20,531 nt of DNA from JAYRWN01 sp041917975 (lineage in GTDB: Bacteria; Bacteroidota; Bacteroidia; Chitinophagales; Saprospiraceae), in the NCBI GenBank assembly GCA_041917975.1, contig JAYRWN010000275.1, positions 1-20,531 of the forward strand, read 5' to 3'. Shown in pieces: positions 1 to 7,781 of the stretch (the first letter of the stretch is position 1; the number at the start of each line of letters is the position of its first letter). A model generated the notes under the pieces. The model was not told where the DNA came from. It ran no database searches and was given only the letters and a program-made list of their open reading frames with translations. A program made the position numbers and the translations under genes.

Positions 1-91
1 CCGAAAATATAAATCCTAATTCAATCACACATTCTTTTTGTTCCAAGACAAGCGGCAAATCAGCCACCTTTCCTACTTCGTTAATGATCAT
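1..91 (-). CDS. Possible N-terminus of an unidentified protein, cut by the window edge
   Basis: An ATG at 91-89 on the minus strand opens a frame of 30 codons that reaches the window edge without a stop. It begins MIINEVGKVADLPLVLEQKE. A stop codon lies directly upstream in frame, so this ATG is the first possible methionine start. The composition (mixed charged and hydrophobic residues, no signal peptide) looks protein-like, but 30 codons is too short for family recognition. If real, the gene is divergent from the S9 peptidase and the two share a spacer of about 140 bases. No clear -7 element was found for it. A chance open frame is a real alternative. Confidence 0.3.
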   Translation of the reverse strand, partial: MIINEVGKVADLPLVLEQKECVIELGFIFS

Positions 92-232
92 TTAATTGAC
101 GGATCAACTCAAATGCCATTTAGTCAGCAACGACCGGAAATAAGCTCGCACGTAAAACAATAAAAAATAAAGCGGATAAATAAAAAACAAACTTTAACTT
201 CATCCCATAAGACAAAAATAAAATTCTAAATA

Positions 233-2512
233 ATGACCCGGCCGCCATTTAAAACCATAAATAATAATTTATTAACCTCCGGATTAGTTATGGCATGCTT
301 GCTGTCCCTCCGGGTTTATGCCCAGGATGCGATAACGCCGGAAGATTATCAGCGGGCTGCGGGATTTTTATATGAAAATTATCACAATAAAAAGGCATTT
401 AATCTGACCATCGAACCTCATTGGTTTCCGGACAGCAGCGGGGTATGGTATATAAAGTATTCACCTGACCAGAAACAATATTACCGGATAACTTTTCCCG
501 ACCTTAAACAGGACGATCTGTTTGATCATCAAAAACTGGCTAAAATCCTGTCCGATACATTGGGCCGCAACATTCAGGCCCAAAATTTACCCATCAGCAC
601 ACTGGATTATAAAAGCCATAGCGAAATGATCTTGACCATTGACAACAAAAAATTTATTCTTAATACCAAACAATATTCACTCACCCCTTATCACGAAAAA
701 CCTCAAGATGAATCAGTAAGTTTTTCTCCTGACCAAAAATGGATGGCTTTTACCAAAGACCATAACCTATATATTAAGTCCATGGAGACGAATGAAGTGC
801 GTCAGCTGAGTACCTCCGGAGTTGAAGGATATGAATACGCCACCTGGTATGGATGGGGAGAAACCATAGAGGGTGAACACGGGGACCGCCCCGCTCATTT
901 TGGGGTAGACTGGTCTGAAAATAGTGCCTGGATTTCTGCAAATATTTGGGATTTCCGGACGGCGCGTAAAATGCATCTGCTGGACTGGAGTGTGGATACT
1001 TTATATCGGCCAAAATTGCTTTCTTACTACCGGGGATCGCCGGGTGACACAACCATGATCTATGTCGAACCGGTATTTTTTAATGTTAATTCGGGGAAGG
1101 AAATCAGATTGAAATTGCCTAAAAGCACGCACATCAATGCTGTGCAGGTTTTTTGGTCTAAAACACCCGGAAAAGTTTATTTGCAACAACTCTCACGCGG
1201 ATTTCAGAACCTTCACCTGTATTCATTCGACTTGGCTACTGAACGTCTGGAGGTATTATACACGGAAAACAGTAAAACCAATATTGATAATTTTTCTTTT
1301 GAACTGGCGGAAAAAAGTCACCTCCTCTTTTTTTTATCCGAAAAAAGTAGTTGGCAACAGCTGTATAGCCTGAATCTACAAACTAAAAAAGAAACACCAC
1401 TTACCGCCGGAGCCTATTATATTCATGGCATTGAAAAAATTGATGAAACGCAACAGAAGATCTATTTTATCGCCTCAGGCAGGGAACCGGGTTGTAACCC
1501 TTACTATCGATATCTTTACAGCATATCCTTTGATGGTCAAGCCTTACAGCTGCTCACTCCGGAAGACCGGAATCACCAAATCAACATTTCTCCTGATGGC
1601 CAATACATATTTGACAATTTATCAACGGTAAATATTCCAAACAAAACTGTACTCCGGCAGACAAAAAATGGAGCAACCCTGCTTGAACTGGGGCAAGCTG
1701 ATGTCAGCCGTTTGCCGGGTTGGAGTCCTCCGGAAATATTTACTGCTTTAGCCCGCGATGGCAAAACCACGATCTATGGAGCCATTTGGAAACCGCTAAA
1801 TTTCGATGCGACCAAGTCATACCCTGTGATTGAAATGAGTTATACCGGCCCACATACCCAGGTTTTTCCCAGGAATTTTTCCAGTGCGTTCAGTCTGCAA
1901 CCCTATGCCGAATTGGGCTTTGTGGCCATCGTGGTCGACGGACTGGGCTCTTCAGGCCGTTCCAAAGAATTTCACAATTATTCCTATAAAAACCTGGGAG
2001 GAAATTTGGAAGACCATGTGGGGGCAATCAAACAGTTGGGCAGGCGATATAACTGGATAGACACCACCCGCGTGGGCATTTTTGGTCATTCCGCCGGAGG
2101 TTACGATGCCGGTCATGCGTTATTAGCGTATCCTGATTTTTATAAAGTGGGAGTAGCCAGTTCTGCCGATCATGATCATCGTATGGAAAAAGCGTGGTGG
2201 CCTGAAATGTATATGGGCTGGCCGGTGGATTCGGCTTATCATCTGCAATCCAACATTACCATGGCTGGCCATTTGAAAGGTAAATTATTAATTACTCATG
2301 GGGGTATCGATGAAAATGTAAATCCCTCGGCAACTTTTAAATTGGCCGAAGCGCTGATCAAAGCAGATAAATCGTTTGATATGCTCATTTTGCCCAGCCA
2401 AAGACATGGCTATACCGGTGTGCATCGAAAATATTTTTTAAAAGTACAGTGGAATTATTTTGTCAGACATTTACGCGGAGTTGAACCCATTTGGGACTTT
2501 AAATGGGACTAA
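233..2512 (+). CDS. Secreted S9 family serine peptidase (dipeptidyl-peptidase IV-like)
   Basis: A prolyl-oligopeptidase-clan peptidase of 759 residues, the usual size for DPP IV-like members, which release short peptides from N-termini. Residues 1-30 form a signal peptide ending VYA before QD, so export to the periplasm or surface is expected. Residues about 40-500 fit the beta-propeller domain. The C-terminal alpha/beta-hydrolase domain carries the full triad: Ser620 in GHSAGGY, Asp693 in GGIDENVNP and His725 in QRHGYTG. The N-terminal double-Glu motif of true DPP IV enzymes is not obvious. In its place the propeller has YGWGETIEGEHGDRPAHF (from about residue 205), so the exact peptide specificity is open. 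The ATG at 233 is chosen because it gives the signal peptide. A hairpin follows the stop codon. No link to the neighbouring AraC gene is shown. Confidence 0.9.
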   Translation: MTRPPFKTINNNLLTSGLVMACLLSLRVYAQDAITPEDYQRAAGFLYENYHNKKAFNLTIEPHWFPDSSGVWYIKYSPDQKQYYRITFPDLKQDDLFDHQKLAKILSDTLGRNIQAQNLPISTLDYKSHSEMILTIDNKKFILNTKQYSLTPYHEKPQDESVSFSPDQKWMAFTKDHNLYIKSMETNEVRQLSTSGVEGYEYATWYGWGETIEGEHGDRPAHFGVDWSENSAWISANIWDFRTARKMHLLDWSVDTLYRPKLLSYYRGSPGDTTMIYVEPVFFNVNSGKEIRLKLPKSTHINAVQVFWSKTPGKVYLQQLSRGFQNLHLYSFDLATERLEVLYTENSKTNIDNFSFELAEKSHLLFFLSEKSSWQQLYSLNLQTKKETPLTAGAYYIHGIEKIDETQQKIYFIASGREPGCNPYYRYLYSISFDGQALQLLTPEDRNHQINISPDGQYIFDNLSTVNIPNKTVLRQTKNGATLLELGQADVSRLPGWSPPEIFTALARDGKTTIYGAIWKPLNFDATKSYPVIEMSYTGPHTQVFPRNFSSAFSLQPYAELGFVAIVVDGLGSSGRSKEFHNYSYKNLGGNLEDHVGAIKQLGRRYNWIDTTRVGIFGHSAGGYDAGHALLAYPDFYKVGVASSADHDHRMEKAWWPEMYMGWPVDSAYHLQSNITMAGHLKGKLLITHGGIDENVNPSATFKLAEALIKADKSFDMLILPSQRHGYTGVHRKYFLKVQWNYFVRHLRGVEPIWDFKWD

Positions 2513-2527
2513 TAAATCCATTTGGAC

Positions 2528-2553
2528 TGGTTATCTTTCCGCGGTGATAACCA
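2528..2553. terminator. Hairpin after the S9 peptidase gene
   Basis: A perfect 8-bp inverted repeat, TGGTTATC (2528-2535) and GATAACCA (2546-2553), encloses a 10-base loop that itself contains the palindrome CCGCGG. It begins 16 bases after the peptidase stop and ends 45 bases before the AraC start. It lacks a clean U-tract afterwards (AAGGTAATATTT follows), so it may be a weak terminator. An operator for the AraC-type gene is the alternative. Confidence 0.45.
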
Positions 2554-2598
2554 AAGGTAATATTTAATAGTTGTGACGAAAATTTAGGAAAAACTAAG

Positions 2599-3369
2599 AT
2601 GAGGTACAACATTGTAAAGCCGGTCCCGCCTCTGCAGTCATTAATTGACGTGTATTTTCAAATATCCGGGCGCTTAAGTAATACTGAATTTATCACTCTC
2701 CTTCCGGAAGGTGGTGTGAATTTATTTGTAAATCTAGGAGAATGTATTCATTCCACCGGTTTGGACAAAAAAATCAACCACGGTGGAATTTACCTGGTAG
2801 GACCGATGATGAAATCGGATGTCCAAATCATTAGGAACGAAGCTTTGTTATTTGGTGTGAGATTTAAACCGGGGGCTTTTTCCTACTTTCATCGTTATGA
2901 CTCACTTGATCAGATAGCCAATTCCTTTCAGGAATTTACACCAAAGCTTTTTCCAGATATAAAAAAAATCATCAGCAATTTTGCCGCTTATTTAGATGAA
3001 TATTATTTGCATAAACTATCAGCTCCTAAAAATAGTGTCCTCAACTGCGTAACAGAAATCCATCAGAAAGGCGGATCTGTTAATATCGAAACACTGGCCA
3101 GGAAACATTTTATGAGTGAACGCCAACTCGAAAGACTATTCAAACAACAGGTCGGTGTATCGCCTAAAAAATTTGCCGACTTACAGCGCTTTCACCAGGC
3201 TTTTGGCATGTTAAATTCAAGAGTAGGCTGCAGTATGGAAGAAATAGCCTGGGATTGCGGCTATTATGATCATGCCCACCTGACCAATGATTTTAAACGT
3301 TATATTGGTCAACCTCCTTCGGCCTTTTTTTTGTCGGATTTTTCCAAAATGATAATCAAAGAGTCCTAG
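2599..3369 (+). CDS. AraC family transcriptional regulator
   Basis: A 256-residue DNA-binding regulator. The N-terminal half (about 1-140) resembles the sensing domain often found in Bacteroidota AraC proteins that begin with a short 'P-P-L' segment. It includes LLPEGGVNLFVNLG (about 34-47) and FGVRFKPGAF (about 85-94). The C-terminal half is a two-helix-turn-helix AraC domain: the first unit spans about 162-192 (ETLARKHFMSERQLERLFKQ) and the second about 212-243 (EIAWDCGYYDHAHLTNDFKR, ending in the typical GQPPSAF). The ATG is preceded by AGGA at 2586-2589, a rare Shine-Dalgarno-like element in this window, which supports the start. The next gene begins 63 bases downstream on the same strand and is the likeliest co-transcribed partner. 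The effector and target genes cannot be told from sequence. Confidence 0.9.
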   Translation: MRYNIVKPVPPLQSLIDVYFQISGRLSNTEFITLLPEGGVNLFVNLGECIHSTGLDKKINHGGIYLVGPMMKSDVQIIRNEALLFGVRFKPGAFSYFHRYDSLDQIANSFQEFTPKLFPDIKKIISNFAAYLDEYYLHKLSAPKNSVLNCVTEIHQKGGSVNIETLARKHFMSERQLERLFKQQVGVSPKKFADLQRFHQAFGMLNSRVGCSMEEIAWDCGYYDHAHLTNDFKRYIGQPPSAFFLSDFSKMIIKES

Positions 3370-3432
3370 TACCTTGCTCTGGCTATTGACCTGATTGGTC
3401 GTGGCAAGCATGTCTAAAACTTGTAATTCATT

Positions 3433-4143
3433 ATGGAAAAGGGTTATAAAAATCTGGTTTATTTATTTGTAGTGATCGCCTTAACCACTTTCATTGGGTT
3501 TTATAAAACGTATTTTTCTCTGGCACCAGGCTTTCCAGGGTTAAAAGGCATTCATCACTTTCATGCCATTTTATTGACATCGTGGCTGGTATTATTATTT
3601 ATTCAACCCATTTTGATTGCCAGGCAGAAATTGGTTTGGCATAGAGCTTTAGGCAAATTATCTTATGCTTTGGCGCCGGTTGCGTTTATTTCCATGATTC
3701 TGGCTTACCACCATCAATACTTGCGCTTTATGAGTGAAGGACAAACCGAACAATTTGTCCTTTCATTCATATTTTCACCAGCTACCGATGCTATTCCTTT
3801 TGTCATATTATATCTTTTGGCCATTTTAAACAAAAAGGAGACACCAAAACACATGCGATATATGATTTCAACCGGAATTATCATCGGTGGACCAGGGTTG
3901 GGAAGAATATTTATGACCTGGTTGCATTGGGATATTTTTATGGCCATCCAATTGGTTACCTTGATAACATTTTTGACCTTTATTACCTTGATCATTTATG
4001 ACCGGGTGAAGAAAAAGGTATTCCGGATTAATCCGTATACCATGGCCTTCATCATCTGGCTTATTCCAAATGTTCTTATTACCTTTTTCCCGCAGACCTC
4101 AATTTGGCAAAATTTTGCTAAGTGGGTGGTAACGACTATTTAG
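3433..4143 (+). CDS. Polytopic inner-membrane protein of unknown function
   Basis: A 236-residue, very hydrophobic protein with about six or seven predicted membrane segments, near residues 8-24, 44-62, 78-92, 118-132, 145-160, 168-188 and 203-220. Histidines cluster at the membrane edges: His41, His42 and His44 (IHHFHA), His70 (VWHRALG) and His140 (KHMRYM). The pattern, one helix with FHAILLTSW followed by WHRALGKL, recurs in unnamed four-to-seven-helix bacterial membrane proteins. In such proteins histidines sometimes ligate heme, but that role is only an inference here. No enzyme motif is seen. It lies 63 bases after the AraC-type regulator on the same strand and may be regulated or transcribed with it. 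An AT-rich imperfect hairpin follows its stop. Confidence 0.75.
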   Translation: MEKGYKNLVYLFVVIALTTFIGFYKTYFSLAPGFPGLKGIHHFHAILLTSWLVLLFIQPILIARQKLVWHRALGKLSYALAPVAFISMILAYHHQYLRFMSEGQTEQFVLSFIFSPATDAIPFVILYLLAILNKKETPKHMRYMISTGIIIGGPGLGRIFMTWLHWDIFMAIQLVTLITFLTFITLIIYDRVKKKVFRINPYTMAFIIWLIPNVLITFFPQTSIWQNFAKWVVTTI

Positions 4144-4155
4144 TACCTTATCAAT

Positions 4156-4179
4156 AAAATATTGACCATTTTTGGTAAA
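4156..4179. repeat. Intergenic repeat, copy 1
   Basis: A 24-base unit with core TTGACCATTTTTGGTAAA. It matches copy 2 at 22 of 24 positions. The arms TTGACC and GGTAAA form an imperfect dyad (five of six pairs). In this copy the dyad extends outward through flanking AATATT words. It starts 13 bases after the upstream stop, so it could form a transcript end. Confidence 0.55.
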
Positions 4180-4388
4180 ATATTAGTGTCATATCGATGC
4201 AGTGGAGATATCTAAACTTCCGTCAATAGACTTCTCCATTCCTATAACTACTTTATTCTGTTATGATTGATTATTGTTGAAGAATATAATTATCAATAAA
4301 CTCAGTCGACAGGACTTTAGTTATTTTTGTATTCCCTCATGGGCTAAGGTTTACCAATGTATTCCTAATTAATTAACCTCTTATGCAC

Positions 4389-4412
4389 AAAATCTTGACC
4401 GTTTTTGGTAAA
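4389..4412. repeat. Intergenic repeat, copy 2
   Basis: The second copy of the 24-base unit has core TTGACCGTTTTTGGTAAA. It starts 233 bases after copy 1 in the same orientation, with substitutions A to C and A to G relative to copy 1. It lies about 80 bases beyond the 3' end of the minus-strand glycoside hydrolase gene. Its function is unknown. Confidence 0.55.
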
Positions 4413-4491
4413 CTTTTTAATTTGTAACGTCCGTCATCCCAGTCGTTAGCTGTCCAAAGAATTTTTTTTGCATGGTCAAGCTAATTGCTCT

Positions 4492-7488
4492 TTATTTCAA
4501 CATCAAAAGCCAGCCCTTCCCTTTAGCCACCGGGATTTTATCGGTGACGGCGAAAGTTTTGGCCGGTTGAAAATTGGGCACCTCGGGAGCAGAGATAGTC
4601 ACCCGGGCCGGAACCAGGCCCAGGGCTTGCCAATCCACCTGCAGATTAACCTCCACATCCTGCTCCGCCCAGCTGGCCAGGGCTAACAACGTTGCGCCGG
4701 GCTTTTTATACACGGTAACCAGCACCTGCTCATGGTCCGTTTTTACCGGACAACGTTCGCTCCAGTAACCCAGCATTTCCGATCCCTGTATCCCAAAATC
4801 ATCCCACACCTGCCAGATTTTGCGGGGATCGGCTTCAGCGGTCCAGGGCATGCGGCTGGTCATCCCATAGACCATGCCCCGCCAGGGATTGCCGCCATCC
4901 TGCAACATCTCACCCATTAAGCCGAACGGTATACCGCTGACTTCGGTGAGATAAAATTCCGGACCGTTTTTTTCGTAATCAAAATATTCACCAAACCACA
5001 ATTTGTTCAGGTAGGGAAAGTGTTCCAGGTACAGATTGGCGCTGTTATTATAGCCATCCCTTTTGTTATACTGATTGGCGCTGTGCAGATCCAGAATGCC
5101 CGGGCGATTATTTTGGGTCAACACCCGCTTGATGCGTTTCATGGTGGTGCGGTCGAAAGCCACATCATCCAAATAAATGCCATCGATACCTACGTTCCGG
5201 ACTAACCAGTTCATCCCTTCCACATAATAGTTGTGCCAGCGGTTCATGCCGCTGTTGATGATGGCGGCGTCTTTCAGTTCCGGCACAAACCAGGCCGCGA
5301 TGTAGTCATCACCCAAATGTTCCTGCAACCAGCTAAATCCTTTGCCTGGTCCCGGGGAAAAAATTTCATGGCCCAAACTGCGCAGGGCGTGGATTTCATA
5401 AGCGCGGTTACTCAGTTCGCGAATGGTGTTGTAAATTTTTACCTGTAAGCCTTTAGCATGAGCTTCATCGATGTAGGCCTTCATTTTGGCGTGTTCAATA
5501 AAAGGGTAATTGATGTATGGATTGATCGGCGTAGCGTGGTGGATGTTTACAATTTTAGCCCCGGCTTTTAGGATCGTGTCCACCGGTGCGTAGCGGTGAT
5601 AAAACCTGGCTTGCCATTGAAAATCCGGGTCAATGGGGTGAAAAGGGGTAATGAGTAAATTAAAATTATAAAACAACACCTCACCCTTCTTTAAGAAGCG
5701 CCGGCCGCTATAAGCCTTCACCCGGGTAACCTCGCCATTTTTTTCGAGGTGAATGCCGCCCTGTTGTTCATTACCCCAGGACGTGGGCAACACCAAGGGC
5801 TTTTGCAAATAAAAATTGGTGTTCAGCGGCCGCACATAGTTTTCATCGCGCAACGAAAAATGCAAGCCGGCGTTAACACTGCCTATCCAGGCGCCGTCCT
5901 GGTTTTTCGTGGCGACATCCCAGGTCCACTGCAAGGTATCCGGACAAAGACCTCCCTTACGGCCCAATCCCATCAGGTATTTGGATGATTTGGTCTGGAA
6001 AGGCAGGTTTAAAAAGATATCCTGGAGGTCCAGGTCAGCGGCGGCGGTAACTTTCAGCCTGTATTGCACAAACCCATCAAACTCGATGGAGCCCTGGACA
6101 TCCAGGGTGAGGTGTGGAGATGATGAGCTGGCTTGCCATTGCACCATGCCATCCTCCACAGTGGTGAATTTCATGGGACCCGGGTTCAGGTGGATGTCCT
6201 GCCCGTCCTGATCCAGACAGGTAAACTGCATCGGCGAAGTGAGCAGATCATGGGCCTGGCTGGCGATGGCAGTCATTTCCGGCGTAAAAAACGTTTGAAT
6301 TTGCCGCGGCAAACCATTGGGAGCCAGGATCAGTTTCCGGCCCAACAAAGCAACGGCTGAATCTTTGACCACCAAAGGCGTGTAAGGGTGGATCAGCGAA
6401 TTCTCCTGGGTCAGGGTGGAGTTTAGCCACTTTAAGCGGGTCATGGTGTGCGGTAGGTCTATGCCACCTTGGGCGGCCACCTGATCCGTCACGGTGATTC
6501 GCAGGGTAATTTCAGTACTGAATCCGTTGGCTTTTACCACGGCTTTGCCCTGGTACGTCGCAGTATTCAGCTGTACCGGTATATCTATACCGCACCACAA
6601 CGCCTGAACCTTGCCCTGGCTAATGTTTATGCTGGCCGTAAATGGTTTGGCGTCATAAGTCGTACCAATAAGGTTGAGACATGAAAGTTGCTGACGGGAC
6701 AGAATATGATTATTTCCGGCAGACAAATCGGTAAATTCAACCTGGACATCAGTCAAATTTTGTAAGGCAAACACACCCAGTTGAAAAGTAAAAAATTCAC
6801 CCTTCATCGCTTCGCCGGCATAAACGGTCCTTGGCCCGCGGCTGATCCAGCGCTGTGGAAGGTCATCACTCATGCGGATGGCATGCAGGCGATCTTCGGG
6901 GAAGACCAGGAAAGCTTTACCCGTGTGTTTAGCTTTCAGGGCCGCAGTTTCCCTGTCAGTGGCGATGACTTCCATAGGATAGAAACTGTTAAATGCATCG
7001 ACGCTCTGGATTTCTTCCAGGCGGCAATTCGTTTTGGTTTGGGCCGGGATAGATGCAAACCACTTCTCCTCCGCAGTATTTTCAGGTTGGGCATAGCGAC
7101 CTTTGGGGTAATACGCTTGGGGACCTTCATCGAGGTAGGGCAGGTAATAAATATAATATTCCCCCGGACCGGATACGGCTTCAAAATATACCGTACCGGT
7201 TTCGCGCTGGATGTTTTCAGCTTTTACGTTGAGAATCCGTTCGTTCGTCCGGGCGTCTACCACCAGGATATTTTTTTCCTGTGGATTTTTATCACGGCGC
7301 CGCCACTCGATCACCGCTTTGGCCACGCCTGGCCCGGAATACAGGACCACCGCCCGGTGATTGCCATAAATGTTCGCATCCCAGGCATTGTCCGCAGAAC
7401 TGTATTTTATCTGGGCGAATAAAAGAGCCGTTGAGCATAAGTAAACTAAACAGAAAAAAATTAATTTGTCGATTTGGATTAATCGCAT
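4492..7488 (-). CDS. Large secreted putative glycoside hydrolase (DUF6067-like)
   Basis: From the ATG at 7488 this is a 998-residue protein with a typical signal peptide (MRLIQIDKLIFFCLVYLCST, ending LLFAQ). A longer start at 7524 adds 12 residues in front of the signal peptide and is less likely. The N-terminal half is beta-rich, as in carbohydrate-binding or beta-sandwich modules. The C-terminal half looks like a TIM-barrel hydrolase: IVNIHHATPINPYINYP, KIYNTIRELS, WLVRNVGIDGIYLDDVAFDR with paired Asp774-Asp775, and GILDLHSANQYN. The GIDGIYLDD segment resembles the beta-4 nucleophile strand of clan-D-like glycosidases. The best family guess is the uncharacterised 'glycoside hydrolase domain' proteins related to DUF6067. 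The substrate is unknown. The nearby GH110 and GH127/146 genes suggest a complex galactose- or arabinose-containing glycan. It is separated from them by the Septu cassette. Confidence 0.75.
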   Translation of the reverse strand: MRLIQIDKLIFFCLVYLCSTALLFAQIKYSSADNAWDANIYGNHRAVVLYSGPGVAKAVIEWRRRDKNPQEKNILVVDARTNERILNVKAENIQRETGTVYFEAVSGPGEYYIYYLPYLDEGPQAYYPKGRYAQPENTAEEKWFASIPAQTKTNCRLEEIQSVDAFNSFYPMEVIATDRETAALKAKHTGKAFLVFPEDRLHAIRMSDDLPQRWISRGPRTVYAGEAMKGEFFTFQLGVFALQNLTDVQVEFTDLSAGNNHILSRQQLSCLNLIGTTYDAKPFTASINISQGKVQALWCGIDIPVQLNTATYQGKAVVKANGFSTEITLRITVTDQVAAQGGIDLPHTMTRLKWLNSTLTQENSLIHPYTPLVVKDSAVALLGRKLILAPNGLPRQIQTFFTPEMTAIASQAHDLLTSPMQFTCLDQDGQDIHLNPGPMKFTTVEDGMVQWQASSSSPHLTLDVQGSIEFDGFVQYRLKVTAAADLDLQDIFLNLPFQTKSSKYLMGLGRKGGLCPDTLQWTWDVATKNQDGAWIGSVNAGLHFSLRDENYVRPLNTNFYLQKPLVLPTSWGNEQQGGIHLEKNGEVTRVKAYSGRRFLKKGEVLFYNFNLLITPFHPIDPDFQWQARFYHRYAPVDTILKAGAKIVNIHHATPINPYINYPFIEHAKMKAYIDEAHAKGLQVKIYNTIRELSNRAYEIHALRSLGHEIFSPGPGKGFSWLQEHLGDDYIAAWFVPELKDAAIINSGMNRWHNYYVEGMNWLVRNVGIDGIYLDDVAFDRTTMKRIKRVLTQNNRPGILDLHSANQYNKRDGYNNSANLYLEHFPYLNKLWFGEYFDYEKNGPEFYLTEVSGIPFGLMGEMLQDGGNPWRGMVYGMTSRMPWTAEADPRKIWQVWDDFGIQGSEMLGYWSERCPVKTDHEQVLVTVYKKPGATLLALASWAEQDVEVNLQVDWQALGLVPARVTISAPEVPNFQPAKTFAVTDKIPVAKGKGWLLMLK

Positions 7489-7565
7489 GGTTAAAGTGTT
7501 TATCGAAAAGAGATAATTTTCCATTCACTGATTATTGCTGAATAGATTACCTATGGTGTTAAGCA

Positions 7566-7573
7566 CAAAGATA
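7566..7573 (-). promoter_or_regulatory. Candidate -7 promoter element of the large glycoside hydrolase gene
   Basis: The minus strand reads TATCTTTG here, an exact match to the Bacteroidota -7 consensus TAnnTTTG. It would start transcription roughly 65-70 bases before the ATG at 7488. No convincing -33 TTTG lies 19-21 bases upstream, so the assignment rests on the -7 match and its position. Confidence 0.4.
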
Positions 7574-7752
7574 CCTAGTTATATTTTATAAAAAACATAA
7601 AGCTGTAGTTTCATGAAGCGATTTACACAAAATACTCAGCACCATTGAGATCAATAACAGAAGCTAAGAAAATTTTTGATATGTAACATACCAGATTAAA
7701 GACAGCCTTAAATAAACTCTTCTTTTTGTTAGCAAACACCGACTATACTACC

Positions 7753-7760
7753 TAACTTTG
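7753..7760 (+). promoter_or_regulatory. Candidate -7 promoter element of the Septu operon
   Basis: TAACTTTG matches the Bacteroidota -7 consensus TAnnTTTG exactly. A TTTG at 7725-7728 could be the -33 element, but the 24-base spacing is longer than the usual 19-21. Transcription would begin near 7767, giving a leader of about 15 bases before the ATG at 7782. The TTG inside this element (7758-7760) is in frame with the ATPase and could be mistaken for its start. Confidence 0.5.
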
Positions 7761-7781
7761 AATCAAAAAAACATTATTATT

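Larger units (their letters stand above)
4144..4491. other. 348-base gene-free gap with two diverged repeats
   Basis: This stretch lies between the convergent membrane-protein gene and the large glycoside hydrolase gene. No open frame in it looks coding. It holds two copies of a 24-base repeat (4156-4179 and 4389-4412) and an 11-base duplicated word TTATCAATAAA at 4148-4158 and 4290-4300. Copy 1 can fold into an AT-rich imperfect hairpin just after the membrane-protein stop, so it may serve as a terminator. Nothing else was recognised. Confidence 0.6.

Noticed and set aside
6781..7422. 213-codon plus-strand open frame
   Set aside because: It lies entirely antisense to the large glycoside hydrolase, whose signal peptide and domains are convincing. 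The frame has no recognisable motif and reflects the G+C-rich codon use of the real gene.
7489..7781. Retron or non-coding RNA upstream of ptuA
   Set aside because: Some PtuAB pairs belong to retrons, but no reverse transcriptase gene is present and no long inverted msr/msd-like structure was seen in this spacer.
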